Below are positions 1-8,080 of a stretch of DNA of 64,000 bases, piece after piece. The notes below the pieces were generated by a model. That model searched no databases, was not told the DNA's origin, and worked only from the letters and a program-made list of their open reading frames with translations. Made by a program: the position numbers and the translations under genes. Within the stretch, counting starts at the first letter, position 1. Every line of letters starts with the position of its first letter. This DNA comes from Amorphoplanes friuliensis DSM 7358 (GTDB lineage: Bacteria; Actinomycetota; Actinomycetes; Mycobacteriales; Micromonosporaceae): assembly GCF_000494755.1 (NCBI RefSeq), contig NC_022657.1:7160001-7224000 (forward strand). Reading direction: 5' to 3'.

Positions 1-117
1 GGCATCGGTCGCCTCCAGTCCCAGCGACGGCAACCACGCCCGCAGCCCGGCATCGGCGGCCCGGTCGTGATCCATCAACGTGCCGTCCAGGTCCAGCAGC
101 ACTCCCCGCAATTCCAC
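1..117 (-). CDS. HAD-superfamily hydrolase, N-terminal fragment
   Basis: The visible 39 codons begin GTG and encode a hydrophobic strand followed by LLDLDGTLMDHD, the DxDGT motif I of haloacid dehalogenase-type phosphatases. In this family the first Asp is the nucleophile and the second the general acid. The rest of the gene lies beyond the left edge, so substrate cannot be inferred. The start at 117 is supported by a TAGGAT hexamer 6 nt upstream (124-129, minus strand), which suggests a leaderless transcript. The next gene is divergent, 23 bp away. Confidence 0.85.
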   Translation of the reverse strand, partial: MELRGVLLDLDGTLMDHDRAADAGLRAWLPSLGLEATDA

Positions 118-140
118 CCGAGGATCCTAGACTTGCCGTC
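118..140. promoter_or_regulatory. Overlapping divergent leaderless promoters
   Basis: The whole 23-bp intergenic gap contains two back-to-back -10-like hexamers sharing the TA at 128-129. TAGGAT reads leftward (124-129) and ends 6 nt before the GTG at 117. TAGACT reads rightward (128-133) and ends 7 nt before the GTG at 141. No Shine-Dalgarno sequence fits either gene. No clear -35 element was found; those would lie inside the opposing coding regions. Confidence 0.5.
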
Positions 141-1013
141 GTGGATGTGACGCCGATCTCTCTGGGCACGTGGCCGACGCCGCTCGAGGCGGCGCCGCGG
201 CTGGCCACGGCCCTCGCCCTGGACGAGTTGTGGATCAAACGCGACGACCTGACCGGTCTCGGCGGTGGTGGCAACAAGGTGCGCAAGCTGCAGTACACCT
301 GCGCCCAGGCGCTGGCGGCGGGCGCGACGACGCTGGTCACCACGGGTGCCCCGCAGTCGAACCACGCCCGGCTCACCGCGGCCGCGGCGGCCCGCCTCGG
401 GCTGGAGTGTGTGCTCGTCCTGGCCGGCCACCCGCCGGAGACGGCCCGCGGCAACCTCATCCTCGACCGGCTGGCCGGCGCCCGCGTCGTCTGGGCGGGC
501 GACGAGGCGACCGCCGACGTGGCCGCAGCGCAGGACGGGTTTGTCATCCCGTTCGGCGGCACGTCCGCGTTCTCCGCACTGGGTTACGTCGACTGCGCCC
601 GGGAGCTCGCCGTCCAGCTGCCCGACCTCGACACGGTCGTGGTCGCGGTCGGTTCCGGCGGGACGATGGCCGGGCTGGTCGCCGTTCTCGGACCGGGCCG
701 GGTGTTCGGTGTGGACACCGGTGCGCTGCCCGATCCGCGGTCGGTCGTCGCCGGTCTGCTCGACGGCATGGGCGTGCCGGTCGAGCCCGGCGACCTGCAG
801 ATCGACGGCATGCACGTGGGCGCCGGTTACGCGACCCTCACCGACCCCGTGCGGTCCGCCCTCGAGCTGGCCGCGCGTACCGAAGGGCTCTTCCTCGATC
901 CGACCTACACCGGGCGGGCGCTGGCCGGGCTGCGCGCCAACCCCCCGGACGGCAAGGTCGTCTTCCTGCACAGCGGCGGCCTGCCCGGTCTCTTCGGCCA
1001 CCCCTCGATCTGA
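141..1013 (+). CDS. PLP-dependent D-cysteine desulfhydrase / ACC deaminase family protein
   Basis: 290-residue fold-type II pyridoxal-phosphate enzyme. It carries WIKRDDLTG followed by GGGGNKVRKL; Lys46 in the GNK motif is the expected Schiff-base lysine. QSNHAR (72-77) and the glycine-rich phosphate-binding segment VGSGGTMAGL match D-cysteine desulfhydrases and 1-aminocyclopropane-1-carboxylate deaminases. These release ammonia from small amino acids in the cytoplasm. It is somewhat shorter than the usual 320-340 residues. The GTG start follows TAGACT by 7 nt and is probably leaderless. Which substrate it uses cannot be told from sequence alone. Confidence 0.85.
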   Translation: MDVTPISLGTWPTPLEAAPRLATALALDELWIKRDDLTGLGGGGNKVRKLQYTCAQALAAGATTLVTTGAPQSNHARLTAAAAARLGLECVLVLAGHPPETARGNLILDRLAGARVVWAGDEATADVAAAQDGFVIPFGGTSAFSALGYVDCARELAVQLPDLDTVVVAVGSGGTMAGLVAVLGPGRVFGVDTGALPDPRSVVAGLLDGMGVPVEPGDLQIDGMHVGAGYATLTDPVRSALELAARTEGLFLDPTYTGRALAGLRANPPDGKVVFLHSGGLPGLFGHPSI

Positions 1014-1023
1014 CCGCGGGCGT

Positions 1024-1932
1024 TCAGGACGTGCGGGCGCGGAGGCGGCGGAGCATGCGGGCGTCGCCGAAGCCGACCGCGCGGGCCGCGGACTCCATGG
1101 TCGACCCGTGACCGATCAGGTGCTCGGCGCGTTCCACCCGCAGCAGTTGCTGATAACGCAGCGGGGTCTGACCCGTCGCGGACTCGAACAGTCTGGTCAG
1201 GGTGCGTTCGCTGACACCGGCGGCGCGGGCCAGCTCGGTCAGCGGCAGCGGTTCGGTGAACCCGGCGTCGATGCGGTCCTGGACCCGGTGGACCACGTCG
1301 CTGAGATGCGCCCGGTGCCGCAGCATCGCGCTGAACTGCTGCTCGTCGCCGTTGCGGCGGGCATAGACGACCATCTGCCGGGCGACCTGCGCGGCGGCGG
1401 CCGGGCCGTGCCGGACCGCGATCAGGTGCAGGGCCAGGTCGATGCCGCTCGCGATGCCCGCCGACGTGATGACCCGGTCGTCCTCGACGTAGAGGACGTC
1501 ACGGACGACACTCGCCCGCGGGTAACGACGGGCCAGGTCGTCCTGGACGTCGTGGTGGGTCGTGCAGCGGCGGCCGTCGAGCAGACCCGCCCGGCCCAGG
1601 GCGTCCGCACCCGCGCAGACGCTGGCCACCGTGCCGCCCGCCGCGTGGTGGCCGGCCAGCCTCTGCAGGGTCGTGGCCTCGAGGTGGCCGGTGCCCGCCA
1701 GCTGCGGTGAGCGCCACCCCGGCACGACGATCAGGTCGTCCGCCGTCAGCTCCGGCCACTGCGTGCCGGCCTGCAGGGTGATGCCCTGGTGGGTGGGCAC
1801 GTCCGGCTGCTCCGCGACGTAGGTGAGGCGGTGCCCGTAGCCGTGGTCCGCAGCCGTCGAGAACACCTGCGCGGCGCCGGCAAGGTCCAGCAGGTGCAGC
1901 TGCGGCACGAGGAGGAACACCACGTGGCTCAC
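1024..1932 (-). CDS. GlxA-type transcriptional regulator (DJ-1/PfpI plus AraC HTH)
   Basis: 302 residues. The N-terminal half (about 1-165) is a DJ-1/PfpI-like domain with a nucleophile-elbow-like SVCAGAD segment (Cys106). The C-terminal 100 residues form two helix-turn-helices of the AraC family (LTELARAAGVSERTLTRLFESATGQTP and the following pair). The GTG start at 1932 overlaps the stop of the isochorismatase-like gene as GTGA, so the two are translationally coupled. A longer reading frame upstream only shadows that gene. GlxA-type regulators usually control neighbouring amidase or hydrolase genes; control of the coupled hydrolase is inferred. Confidence 0.88.
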   Translation of the reverse strand: MSHVVFLLVPQLHLLDLAGAAQVFSTAADHGYGHRLTYVAEQPDVPTHQGITLQAGTQWPELTADDLIVVPGWRSPQLAGTGHLEATTLQRLAGHHAAGGTVASVCAGADALGRAGLLDGRRCTTHHDVQDDLARRYPRASVVRDVLYVEDDRVITSAGIASGIDLALHLIAVRHGPAAAAQVARQMVVYARRNGDEQQFSAMLRHRAHLSDVVHRVQDRIDAGFTEPLPLTELARAAGVSERTLTRLFESATGQTPLRYQQLLRVERAEHLIGHGSTMESAARAVGFGDARMLRRLRARTS

Positions 1933-2525
1933 GATCCGGTCAGACTCCCGGTCAGCTCGGCGACGGTACGGACGGTGGCAAAACGACCCGTGAGTGCGTA
2001 CTCGGTGCGGGTCACGACGTCCTCCGCCGCCAGCGTACGCGGGTCGGCGAGCAGCTCGGCCACAGTCAGGTCCTCGGGGGCGTCCCGGTGCGGGATCGGG
2101 AACGTGGCCGTGGCGTCGGTGACAAACGTGACCGCGTAACCGAGGTCGGAGCCGACCCGGGCGGTGGTCTCGACACACTGCTCGGTCCGGATCCCGCAGA
2201 CGGTCAGCTCCCGCACGCCACCGGCGGTCAGCAACTGCTGGAGATTGGTCGTGGTGAACGCATTGTGCGAGGTCTTGGTGATGATCGGCTCACCGGCCGC
2301 GGGCACCAGCTCGTCGACGACCCGGACGAAACCGCTCGCCGGGTCGAAGACACCGCCGGTGCCGGGCTCGGCGTGCAGCACCCACACGACCGGATCACCG
2401 GCGGCGCGGGCGGCGTCGACGAGCCGCTGCACCTGCGCCACGATCCCGGGGTTGGACACGGCCTGCCACAGGGGGCGGGCCCGGAAGGACTCCTGGACGT
2501 CGATGACGATCAGAGCGTTGGTCAT
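1929..2525 (-). CDS. Isochorismatase-family cysteine hydrolase
   Basis: 198 residues with the family's catalytic triad in order: Asp9 in ALIVIDVQ, Lys84 in IITKTSHNAF and Cys117 in GIRTEQCVETTARVG. These enzymes hydrolyse amides or vinyl ethers (nicotinamidase, N-carbamoyl hydrolase, isochorismatase). The Glu before the Cys and the cis-peptide region fit an amidohydrolase rather than a true isochorismatase. It is first in a two-gene unit with the GlxA-type regulator, which starts inside its stop codon. It faces the SDR gene across 118 bp. Confidence 0.88.
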   Translation of the reverse strand: MTNALIVIDVQESFRARPLWQAVSNPGIVAQVQRLVDAARAAGDPVVWVLHAEPGTGGVFDPASGFVRVVDELVPAAGEPIITKTSHNAFTTTNLQQLLTAGGVRELTVCGIRTEQCVETTARVGSDLGYAVTFVTDATATFPIPHRDAPEDLTVAELLADPRTLAAEDVVTRTEYALTGRFATVRTVAELTGSLTGS

Positions 2526-2579
2526 GCGTCCATCGTCGGGGCTGCGGGCGTACCGGCACCAGGCACCGAAGTGACCGGG

Positions 2580-2635
2580 ACCGGAACGATCCGGTCAGAC
2601 AGCGGACCGCCGGGCCGGGATCGGGCCGGTAGGGT
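2580..2635. promoter_or_regulatory. Intergenic dyad and -10-like hexamer before the SDR gene
   Basis: Between the divergent isochorismatase-like and SDR genes is a 6-bp-arm dyad, ACCGGA-ACGA-TCCGGT (2580-2595). A TAGGGT hexamer at 2630-2635 lies 8 nt before the SDR start. The same stretch also holds GGAGGG, which could act as a ribosome binding site, so leaderless and leadered translation cannot be separated here. Confidence 0.3.
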
Positions 2636-2643
2636 CGGAGGGC

Positions 2644-3366
2644 ATGACGGGGATTCTGGTGGGCAAAACAGCGGTCGTCACGGGCGGGTCGCGCGGCATC
2701 GGGCGCGCGATCGTGGAACGTCTCACCCGGGACGGCGCAACGGTGATCTTCGGCTATCGCAGCCGTGACGACGAGGCCAAAGCCGTCGAGGAGGCGGCAC
2801 CCGGAGCCCGTGGGTTCCGTGCCGATCTAGCCACACCCGGCGCGATCATCGAGCTGCTGCAGCGCGCCGGGGAGCTGGACATCCTGGTGACCAACGCGGC
2901 CGCCTCCTTCACGCCGACCGCGCTCGCCGACATCACCGAGGACGAGTACGACCGGGTCTTCGCGGTCAACACCAAGAGCACGTTCCAGGCGCTGCAGTAC
3001 GCCGCCCGGCACCTGCGGGACAACGGCCGCATCATCTCGATCTCCACGCTGAACACCACGATGCCCCCACCCGGCTGCAGCCTCTACGTCGGCAGCAAAG
3101 GAGCGGTCGAGCAGTTCAGCGCGGTCGCGGCCCGCGAGCTCGGCGCCCGGGGCATCACGGTCAACGTCGTCTCCCCCGGTGCGACCGACACGGACCTGCT
3201 GCGGTCGACCAACACGGAGGAAGCGCTGGCCGCCGCGGCGCAGATGACACCGCTCGGTCGTCTCGGCCGGCCCGCCGACGTCGCCGACGTGGTGGCGTTC
3301 CTGGCCGGCCCGGACGGCCGCTGGATGACCGGTCAAAATCTGCACGCCGGCGGTGGTCTCGCCTGA
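2644..3366 (+). CDS. Short-chain dehydrogenase/reductase (SDR)
   Basis: 240-residue classical SDR. TGGSRGIG (13-20) is the glycine-rich NAD(P)-binding motif. NAA (84-86) stabilises the central sheet, and the catalytic tetrad is visible as Asn109, Ser134/Thr135, Tyr148 and Lys152 (YxxxK). The conserved SPGATDTDLL segment follows. An Arg/Ser-rich end of the second beta strand (GYRSRDD) favours NADP(H). The family reduces carbonyls or oxidises alcohols; substrate is unknown. GGAGGG upstream supports the ATG at 2644. Confidence 0.88.
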   Translation: MTGILVGKTAVVTGGSRGIGRAIVERLTRDGATVIFGYRSRDDEAKAVEEAAPGARGFRADLATPGAIIELLQRAGELDILVTNAAASFTPTALADITEDEYDRVFAVNTKSTFQALQYAARHLRDNGRIISISTLNTTMPPPGCSLYVGSKGAVEQFSAVAARELGARGITVNVVSPGATDTDLLRSTNTEEALAAAAQMTPLGRLGRPADVADVVAFLAGPDGRWMTGQNLHAGGGLA

Positions 3367-3372
3367 CCGCCG

Positions 3373-4845
3373 TCAGCTGATCAGCGGTAACGCTGTGGCC
3401 ATCGGCCACGCCACGAGCAGCGACCCGACCAGAGCGATCAGCCAGGCCGGCGCGGCGAACCGGTGCAGCACCGCGCTCCACGCCGCCTGCCACAGCATCA
3501 GGATGGCGAGCAGCGGAACGACCAGCAGCACAAAGCCGTTGGTGAGTCCGGCAACCGCCGCGCCGGTCAGGGCGATGACCACCAGGGCGGAGACGGCGAG
3601 GCCACCGAAGGCATTGCCGGCGGTGAGTCGTCCGGCCGCCCAGGCCAGCAGCGCGAAGCCCGCCCACAGCAGCAGGAGCACCCACCACCGCTTCCCGACC
3701 GGTACGGCGTGGGTGAGACCCAGGTGTGTCGGGACAGCGATCGTCACCGCCGCGTACCCGATCAGAACGGGTGTGGCGAGGGCCAGGCGCAACCGTCCCG
3801 TGGGGGCGATCGCCGGTGCGCGGTGACGGAAGGCGAGCATCGCGGCACCGGCGGCCCCGGTGAGTCCGAGCAGGTAGCCGCCGATGGCCAGCGGCAGACG
3901 GTTGGTCGGCAGGAAACGAGCGGCCAGTGCTCCGAGCGCCGCAGCGCCGGCGGCCACTGCCACACCACGACCGAGGTCCGCGATTCGCGGGCTCGGCCAG
4001 CTGCCCCGGGCGTCACCGAAGAGCAGGCGCGCCAACGGGTACAGGCCTGCGAGCAGGGCCACCACCAGCAGCGCTGCGCCACCGAGACGGCGTATCGGTG
4101 AGGGCATGGGGTCGCCGGTGGTATCGAAACTCTGGTCCAGCCAGGCAGCGACCTCGCGGTGGGTCCGGGGGGCGTAGAGGATGCCGATGTGTTCGACGCC
4201 GGGCACGACCACCATCGACCGGTCCGGACCGGCGGGCTCGACCGCGCGGGCCGCCTCCGACCGGAAGCCGGGGAACTCCAGGGCACCGACGAGTACCAGC
4301 AGCCGGGCCGGCGGGTCCGGCAGCACGGGCGCGGCGTCCGGTAGCGAAAGAGCGACCGTCGCGGTGATCTCCGGATGCGCCACCGCGTACCGGGTCACCG
4401 CGCCGGCGCCCATCGAATGCCCGACCAGCGCAATCGCGGACGGATCAACATCCGGCAGCCCGCGCAGATGCCGGGTCGCCACGTCGAGGTCGTGTTGCAG
4501 CGCGGCGGTGGAGGCGGCAGTGCTCGCGGCGCTGTCCGGCAACGGGCGGGTATTGGCGCCGTGCCCGGAGAAGTCGAGCAGCACCACGACGTAACCCCGC
4601 TCGGCCAGCGAATCACCGAACGGCGCCATCAGCCGCGCCGAACCCGCAAACCCGTGGGCGACCACCACACCGGGCCGGCGCTCACCGGGCGCGAGGCGCG
4701 GGTGCACCTCGACCAGGGGAACACCGTCGGCCACGGTCTGCCGGGTGCTCCGGTGACCGGTCAGCAACCACAGCCCGACAGCGGCCGTCACCAGCACACA
4801 CACCAACACCGAAAGGGACGCCCGAACGCGTGAGCCGACAAGCAC
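3373..4845 (-). CDS. Membrane-anchored alpha/beta hydrolase with multi-spanning C-terminal domain
   Basis: 490 residues in two parts. After one N-terminal membrane helix (about 10-29), residues 55-260 form an alpha/beta hydrolase: VVAHGFAGSA (oxyanion-hole region), LLDFSGHG, the nucleophile elbow GHSMG (Ser144) and a late VEHIG histidine. From about 265 onward there are several hydrophobic helices separated by short loops, one ending PTNRLP. The topology suggests an extracytoplasmic or membrane-face esterase or dienelactone-hydrolase-like domain tethered to a membrane domain of unknown role. The GTG start has only a weak Shine-Dalgarno sequence. It converges on the SDR gene. Confidence 0.75.
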   Translation of the reverse strand: MLVGSRVRASLSVLVCVLVTAAVGLWLLTGHRSTRQTVADGVPLVEVHPRLAPGERRPGVVVAHGFAGSARLMAPFGDSLAERGYVVVLLDFSGHGANTRPLPDSAASTAASTAALQHDLDVATRHLRGLPDVDPSAIALVGHSMGAGAVTRYAVAHPEITATVALSLPDAAPVLPDPPARLLVLVGALEFPGFRSEAARAVEPAGPDRSMVVVPGVEHIGILYAPRTHREVAAWLDQSFDTTGDPMPSPIRRLGGAALLVVALLAGLYPLARLLFGDARGSWPSPRIADLGRGVAVAAGAAALGALAARFLPTNRLPLAIGGYLLGLTGAAGAAMLAFRHRAPAIAPTGRLRLALATPVLIGYAAVTIAVPTHLGLTHAVPVGKRWWVLLLLWAGFALLAWAAGRLTAGNAFGGLAVSALVVIALTGAAVAGLTNGFVLLVVPLLAILMLWQAAWSAVLHRFAAPAWLIALVGSLLVAWPMATALPLIS

Positions 4846-4875
4846 GGGGGCGACCGTACCGGGCGGTGTCCAAAC

Positions 4876-5811
4876 TCAGCGGGCCACGTTGTCCGTCGCC
4901 GACAGGAGGGACGAGAGGTCGGCGCGGGTCGGCAGGCCTTCGCAGTCACCCGGGACGGTCACCGCGAACGCGCCGGTGGCGATCGCTGTGCTCAAGCGTT
5001 CGGACGGGCCTGCACCCGCGAGCCGGTCGGCGAGATAGCCGGCCACGAAGGCGTCCCCGGCACCGACCGGGTCGACCAGTGTCACCTCGAGGGCTTTGAC
5101 CTCGTGACGCTCGCCCGAGATCAGCGCGGTGCAGCCGCGGGCGCCGTCCTTGATCACGACCTCCGAGGGGCCGAGCGCGGCCAGCCCGTCGGCCACCGAG
5201 GAGCCGGAGCCCAGGATGAGCTCGGCCTCGTCCGGACCCGCGAAGACGATGTCGGCGCGGGACACGAGGTCGCGCAGGACCGGCGCGGCGTCGTACCGGG
5301 ACCAGAGCTTGCCGCGGTAGTTGACGTCCACCGACACCGTCACACCGGCTGCGGCGGCCGTCTCGACCGCGTGGAAGACCGTCGCGCGGGCCGAGTCGCT
5401 CAACGCCGGGGTGATACCCGTGACGTGCAAAATCCCGGCCTCACGCACCAGGTCGACGGGGACATCCGTCGGCAGGAGCCGGGAGCCGGCACTGCCGGTG
5501 CGGTGGTAATCGACGTGCAACAGGCCACTCGTCCGGCGGTGCTTCATCATCAGACCGGTGAACGCGGTGTCGCGGATGACCATCGCGTGGACACCCTCAC
5601 CCCGCAACCGGCGCTCGATGAGGTCACCCGTGGAGTCGGGGCCGACGCGGCCGAGCCAGGTGGCGGTGCCGCCGAGACGGGCGACGCCGATCGCCACGTT
5701 GCTCTCGGCGCCGCCGATGCCGAGGGAGAAACTCCGGGCGTACTCGAGGGGGCCGATGCTGTCCGCGGCGACCAGGCCCATGGTCTCGCCCAGGGTGACC
5801 AGGCCGGTCAT
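4876..5811 (-). CDS. kdgK: 2-keto-3-deoxygluconate kinase (PfkB family)
   Basis: 311-residue ribokinase-fold sugar kinase. It has the substrate-binding GGAESNVAIGVARLG near the N-terminus and the ATP/anion-hole signature DPVGAGDAF at 247-255, with Asp253 as catalytic base. Phosphorylation of 2-keto-3-deoxygluconate to KDPG is inferred mainly from its coupling with the downstream-acting KDPG aldolase; other PfkB substrates are possible on motif alone. The ATG at 5811 overlaps the aldolase stop as ATGA, so this is the second gene of a two-gene operon. Confidence 0.85.
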   Translation of the reverse strand: MTGLVTLGETMGLVAADSIGPLEYARSFSLGIGGAESNVAIGVARLGGTATWLGRVGPDSTGDLIERRLRGEGVHAMVIRDTAFTGLMMKHRRTSGLLHVDYHRTGSAGSRLLPTDVPVDLVREAGILHVTGITPALSDSARATVFHAVETAAAAGVTVSVDVNYRGKLWSRYDAAPVLRDLVSRADIVFAGPDEAELILGSGSSVADGLAALGPSEVVIKDGARGCTALISGERHEVKALEVTLVDPVGAGDAFVAGYLADRLAGAGPSERLSTAIATGAFAVTVPGDCEGLPTRADLSSLLSATDNVAR

Positions 5812-6437
5812 GAGCGGGCGAACGCGACCGCGTCGGCCGCGCGGCGCGCCCGCACCGCGAGCTGCGCCAGGCTGCCGCCCGAGGCGGCGTCGCCGATCAG
5901 CGGGCTGCCCAGACCGACGGCCGCGGCACCGGCGGTGAGCCAGGTGGCGATGTCGGCGATGTCGATGCCCCCGGTCGGCATGATGCGGACGCCGGGCAGC
6001 GGGCCGTGCAGATCCTTGAGGTACCGCGGGCCGACCGTACCGGCCGGGAAGAGCTTGACCAGCTGGGCGCCGGAGCGGCTAGCGTTGAAGATCTCGGTCG
6101 GGGTGAAGGCGCCCGGGTAGACGGGCACCTCGAAGCCGTCCAGCGCCGGGACGTAGACCGGTGACACCAGGTAGGTGGCGCCGGCGTCCACACTGGCCTT
6201 CGCGTCGTCGAGAGAAAGAACTGTGCCCGCCCCGACCGCTACACTGGCGGGCAGCTGGCGGCGCAGGCCGGCGAGGGCCTCCAGAGACCCGCGCGAGGTG
6301 AGCGTCACCTCCAGCGCCGTGATGCCCGCCTCGACCAGCACGTCGCCGATGGCCGCGAAGGCATCCGCGGTCGGTGCGCGCAGGACGGCGACAACACCGC
6401 TGCGAACAATGGCCTCAGTGACCGAAATATCCGACAT
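5808..6437 (-). CDS. eda: KDPG / KHG aldolase
   Basis: 209-residue class I aldolase that splits 2-keto-3-deoxy-6-phosphogluconate into pyruvate and glyceraldehyde-3-phosphate. Visible active-site residues are Glu43 in LEVTLTS and the Schiff-base Lys128 in LVKLFPAG; MPTGGID binds phosphate. I chose the ATG at 6437 rather than an in-frame start 27 nt earlier because GGGGAGG lies 6 nt upstream. With the coupled kinase it forms the lower Entner-Doudoroff or hexuronate-degradation step. No dehydratase, transporter or regulator for the pathway lies beside it. Confidence 0.9.
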   Translation of the reverse strand: MSDISVTEAIVRSGVVAVLRAPTADAFAAIGDVLVEAGITALEVTLTSRGSLEALAGLRRQLPASVAVGAGTVLSLDDAKASVDAGATYLVSPVYVPALDGFEVPVYPGAFTPTEIFNASRSGAQLVKLFPAGTVGPRYLKDLHGPLPGVRIMPTGGIDIADIATWLTAGAAAVGLGSPLIGDAASGGSLAQLAVRARRAADAVAFARS

Positions 6438-6494
6438 GGACGCCTCCCCAGATGTCCCCGCCAACGCCTTCAGTGTCCCCCGAAAGGACCAAGA

Positions 6495-7046
6495 TCATCC
6501 AGTGACGCGTGACTCCTCGGTCTTTCTGCGCCACCCGCGCCGGGGCCCGTCGACGAGCGGCGCCGGCGGGGTCGCCTTGATCTCCAGCTCCTCGCGGACC
6601 GCAGCCTCGAACTGCTGCATCACCAGCGGCACATGGCCGAGCATCTCGCGCACGGACTTCTCCGGGTTCACGCCCGGCGGCGGGGTGGGGCGCTCGGCGT
6701 AGAGGCTCTCGATCAGCAGGTGCACCGCGAGCGCGGCGCTGCGGACCTGACCGGAGGCGAGCAGCCGCACCTGCATCAGGGCGGGCCCCACGGCGTCGAG
6801 ATAGGCGAACGGGCTCGGCGCCGGCTGATCACCGTCGTACGCGGCCCGCAGCCGGTAGGTCGCCCGCTCGAACTCGGTCATCAGGGCGACGTACGCCTCC
6901 TTGCGCTCGGCGTACCAGCGCTTGGTGCGCTTGGCGCGACTGCGCGCATAGTTGTCACGAGCCGACACGAGCAGCGTCACACCGGCCCCGGCCAGGGCAA
7001 ACACGGTTGCGACGAGGGGTAGCCCCCACCACGGGATCTCAGACAC
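6495..7046 (-). CDS. Single-span membrane protein of unknown function
   Basis: 183 residues. One N-terminal membrane helix (about 8-28) is followed by a basic, helical, cytoplasm-like region rich in Arg, Lys, Ala and Glu (SRAKRTKRWYAERKEAYVALM) and a Pro-rich segment PTPPPGVNP. I do not recognise a family. The architecture (membrane anchor, long amphipathic helices) is common among actinobacterial hypothetical proteins. The GTG start follows a TACCGT hexamer by 6 nt (7053-7058, minus strand), suggesting a leaderless transcript. Confidence 0.7.
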   Translation of the reverse strand: MSEIPWWGLPLVATVFALAGAGVTLLVSARDNYARSRAKRTKRWYAERKEAYVALMTEFERATYRLRAAYDGDQPAPSPFAYLDAVGPALMQVRLLASGQVRSAALAVHLLIESLYAERPTPPPGVNPEKSVREMLGHVPLVMQQFEAAVREELEIKATPPAPLVDGPRRGWRRKTEESRVTG

Positions 7047-7108
7047 CCGCCAACGGTAGCGATGCCCCGCCCACGGGTCCCGGACGAGGGTCGGATCGTG
7101 ACCTCCGG

Positions 7109-7999
7109 TCAGGTGGATGCATCCGAGGGGCCGATGCGGCGTTGCTCGCGGGCGGCGCCGCTGCGGATCGCCGCAGCGGCCGACGTCACCGCGTCCAGGA
7201 CCAGCCGGTTGCTCACGCTGCGCGCCAGGTCGGCCGCCTCGTCCAGCAGGGCGAGCGCCCGCAGCGGGTCGCGGTCGCCGAGTGCCTCGCCGAGTGCGTG
7301 GCGGGCGGCGGCGCGGGCGCTCGGATTACCCGTCCCCTCGGCGATCTCCCAGGCTGATCCACCGGTCGTGACCGCCTCGTCGGGGTGGGCGGACCGGGCC
7401 AGGACGAGGGCCTGGGCGGCCAGGCCCGACGCCCGCACGGCATCGTCGGTGGCCAGCACCGCCATGGCCCGGAAGTTCGCGAGGGCGGTCCCGGTGTCGC
7501 CGGCCACCAGAGCGAGGGCACCCAGCACCTCGTGCACGGCGGGATCGGCCGGCGCCGAGGCCAGCAGCTCACGGGCCCCGGCCAGGTCTCCCCGGTACCA
7601 GGCACAAGTGGCCGCGGCGGCGAGCGCGGCGGCGCAGCCCGACCCGGCGGCGTACAGCCCCCAGGCCAGAACCTCGGGAAGCTGACGGTGGTAGCCGTAG
7701 CGGTGGACCGCACCGGCCAGCCGCCCGATCAGCGCGGGATCGTCCCGGGCGATTTCGACAGCCCGCCGCAGGTCCGGCAGCAAGGCGTCCAGCTCCGCGA
7801 CGGCCCGCGCCTCGTCCGGTCCACACAACGCACGATCGTGCTCCTCGGCCGCCTCCACCACAGCCCGGGCCTGCCGCAGCCGGATGTCCTCACCACTCCC
7901 CACGACCGCTACGCGCCCGTCCGGCGGCCGGGCACGGTTTGCTCCCGCGCGCCCGCCACGACACCAGAACCGATCACGTCCTGACGATAGGTCCGGCAC
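7109..7999 (-). CDS. Alpha-helical repeat protein resembling the C-terminal part of ATPase-type regulators
   Basis: 296 residues, almost wholly alanine-rich helices in TPR-like pairs (for example ALANFRAMAVLATDDAVRASGLAAQALVLA and ARHALGEALGDRDPLRALALLDEAADLA). The start RLRQARAVVEAAEEHDRALCG and the repeat layout resemble the C-terminal tail of BTAD/LuxR-type ATPase regulators. No DNA-binding or nucleotide-binding motif is present, so it is either a stand-alone scaffold or a remnant of a larger regulator. The true start is uncertain; several in-frame GTG codons follow within the first 35 residues. Confidence 0.6.
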   Translation of the reverse strand: MPDLSSGRDRFWCRGGRAGANRARPPDGRVAVVGSGEDIRLRQARAVVEAAEEHDRALCGPDEARAVAELDALLPDLRRAVEIARDDPALIGRLAGAVHRYGYHRQLPEVLAWGLYAAGSGCAAALAAAATCAWYRGDLAGARELLASAPADPAVHEVLGALALVAGDTGTALANFRAMAVLATDDAVRASGLAAQALVLARSAHPDEAVTTGGSAWEIAEGTGNPSARAAARHALGEALGDRDPLRALALLDEAADLARSVSNRLVLDAVTSAAAAIRSGAAREQRRIGPSDAST

Positions 8000-8042
8000 A
8001 ACCCCGGGCGGTCTCGGTCGTCCGGCCGGTTACGGGCGGCCC

Positions 8043-8073
8043 TTGACCTCAACCTGGCTTCAACTTGCAGAGT
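8043..8073 (+). promoter_or_regulatory. MerR-type promoter (19-bp spacer)
   Basis: TTGACC (8043-8048) and CAGAGT (8068-8073) are separated by 19 bp, the long spacer typical of promoters activated by MerR-family regulators. The spacer TCAACCTGGCTTCAACTTG is a degenerate form of the CTCAAC...GTTGAG dyad usual for this class. The hexamer ends 7 nt before the ATG at 8081. No merR gene is adjacent; the only one seen in the window is at 44799-45173. Confidence 0.6.
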
Positions 8074-8080
8074 GACGGCC

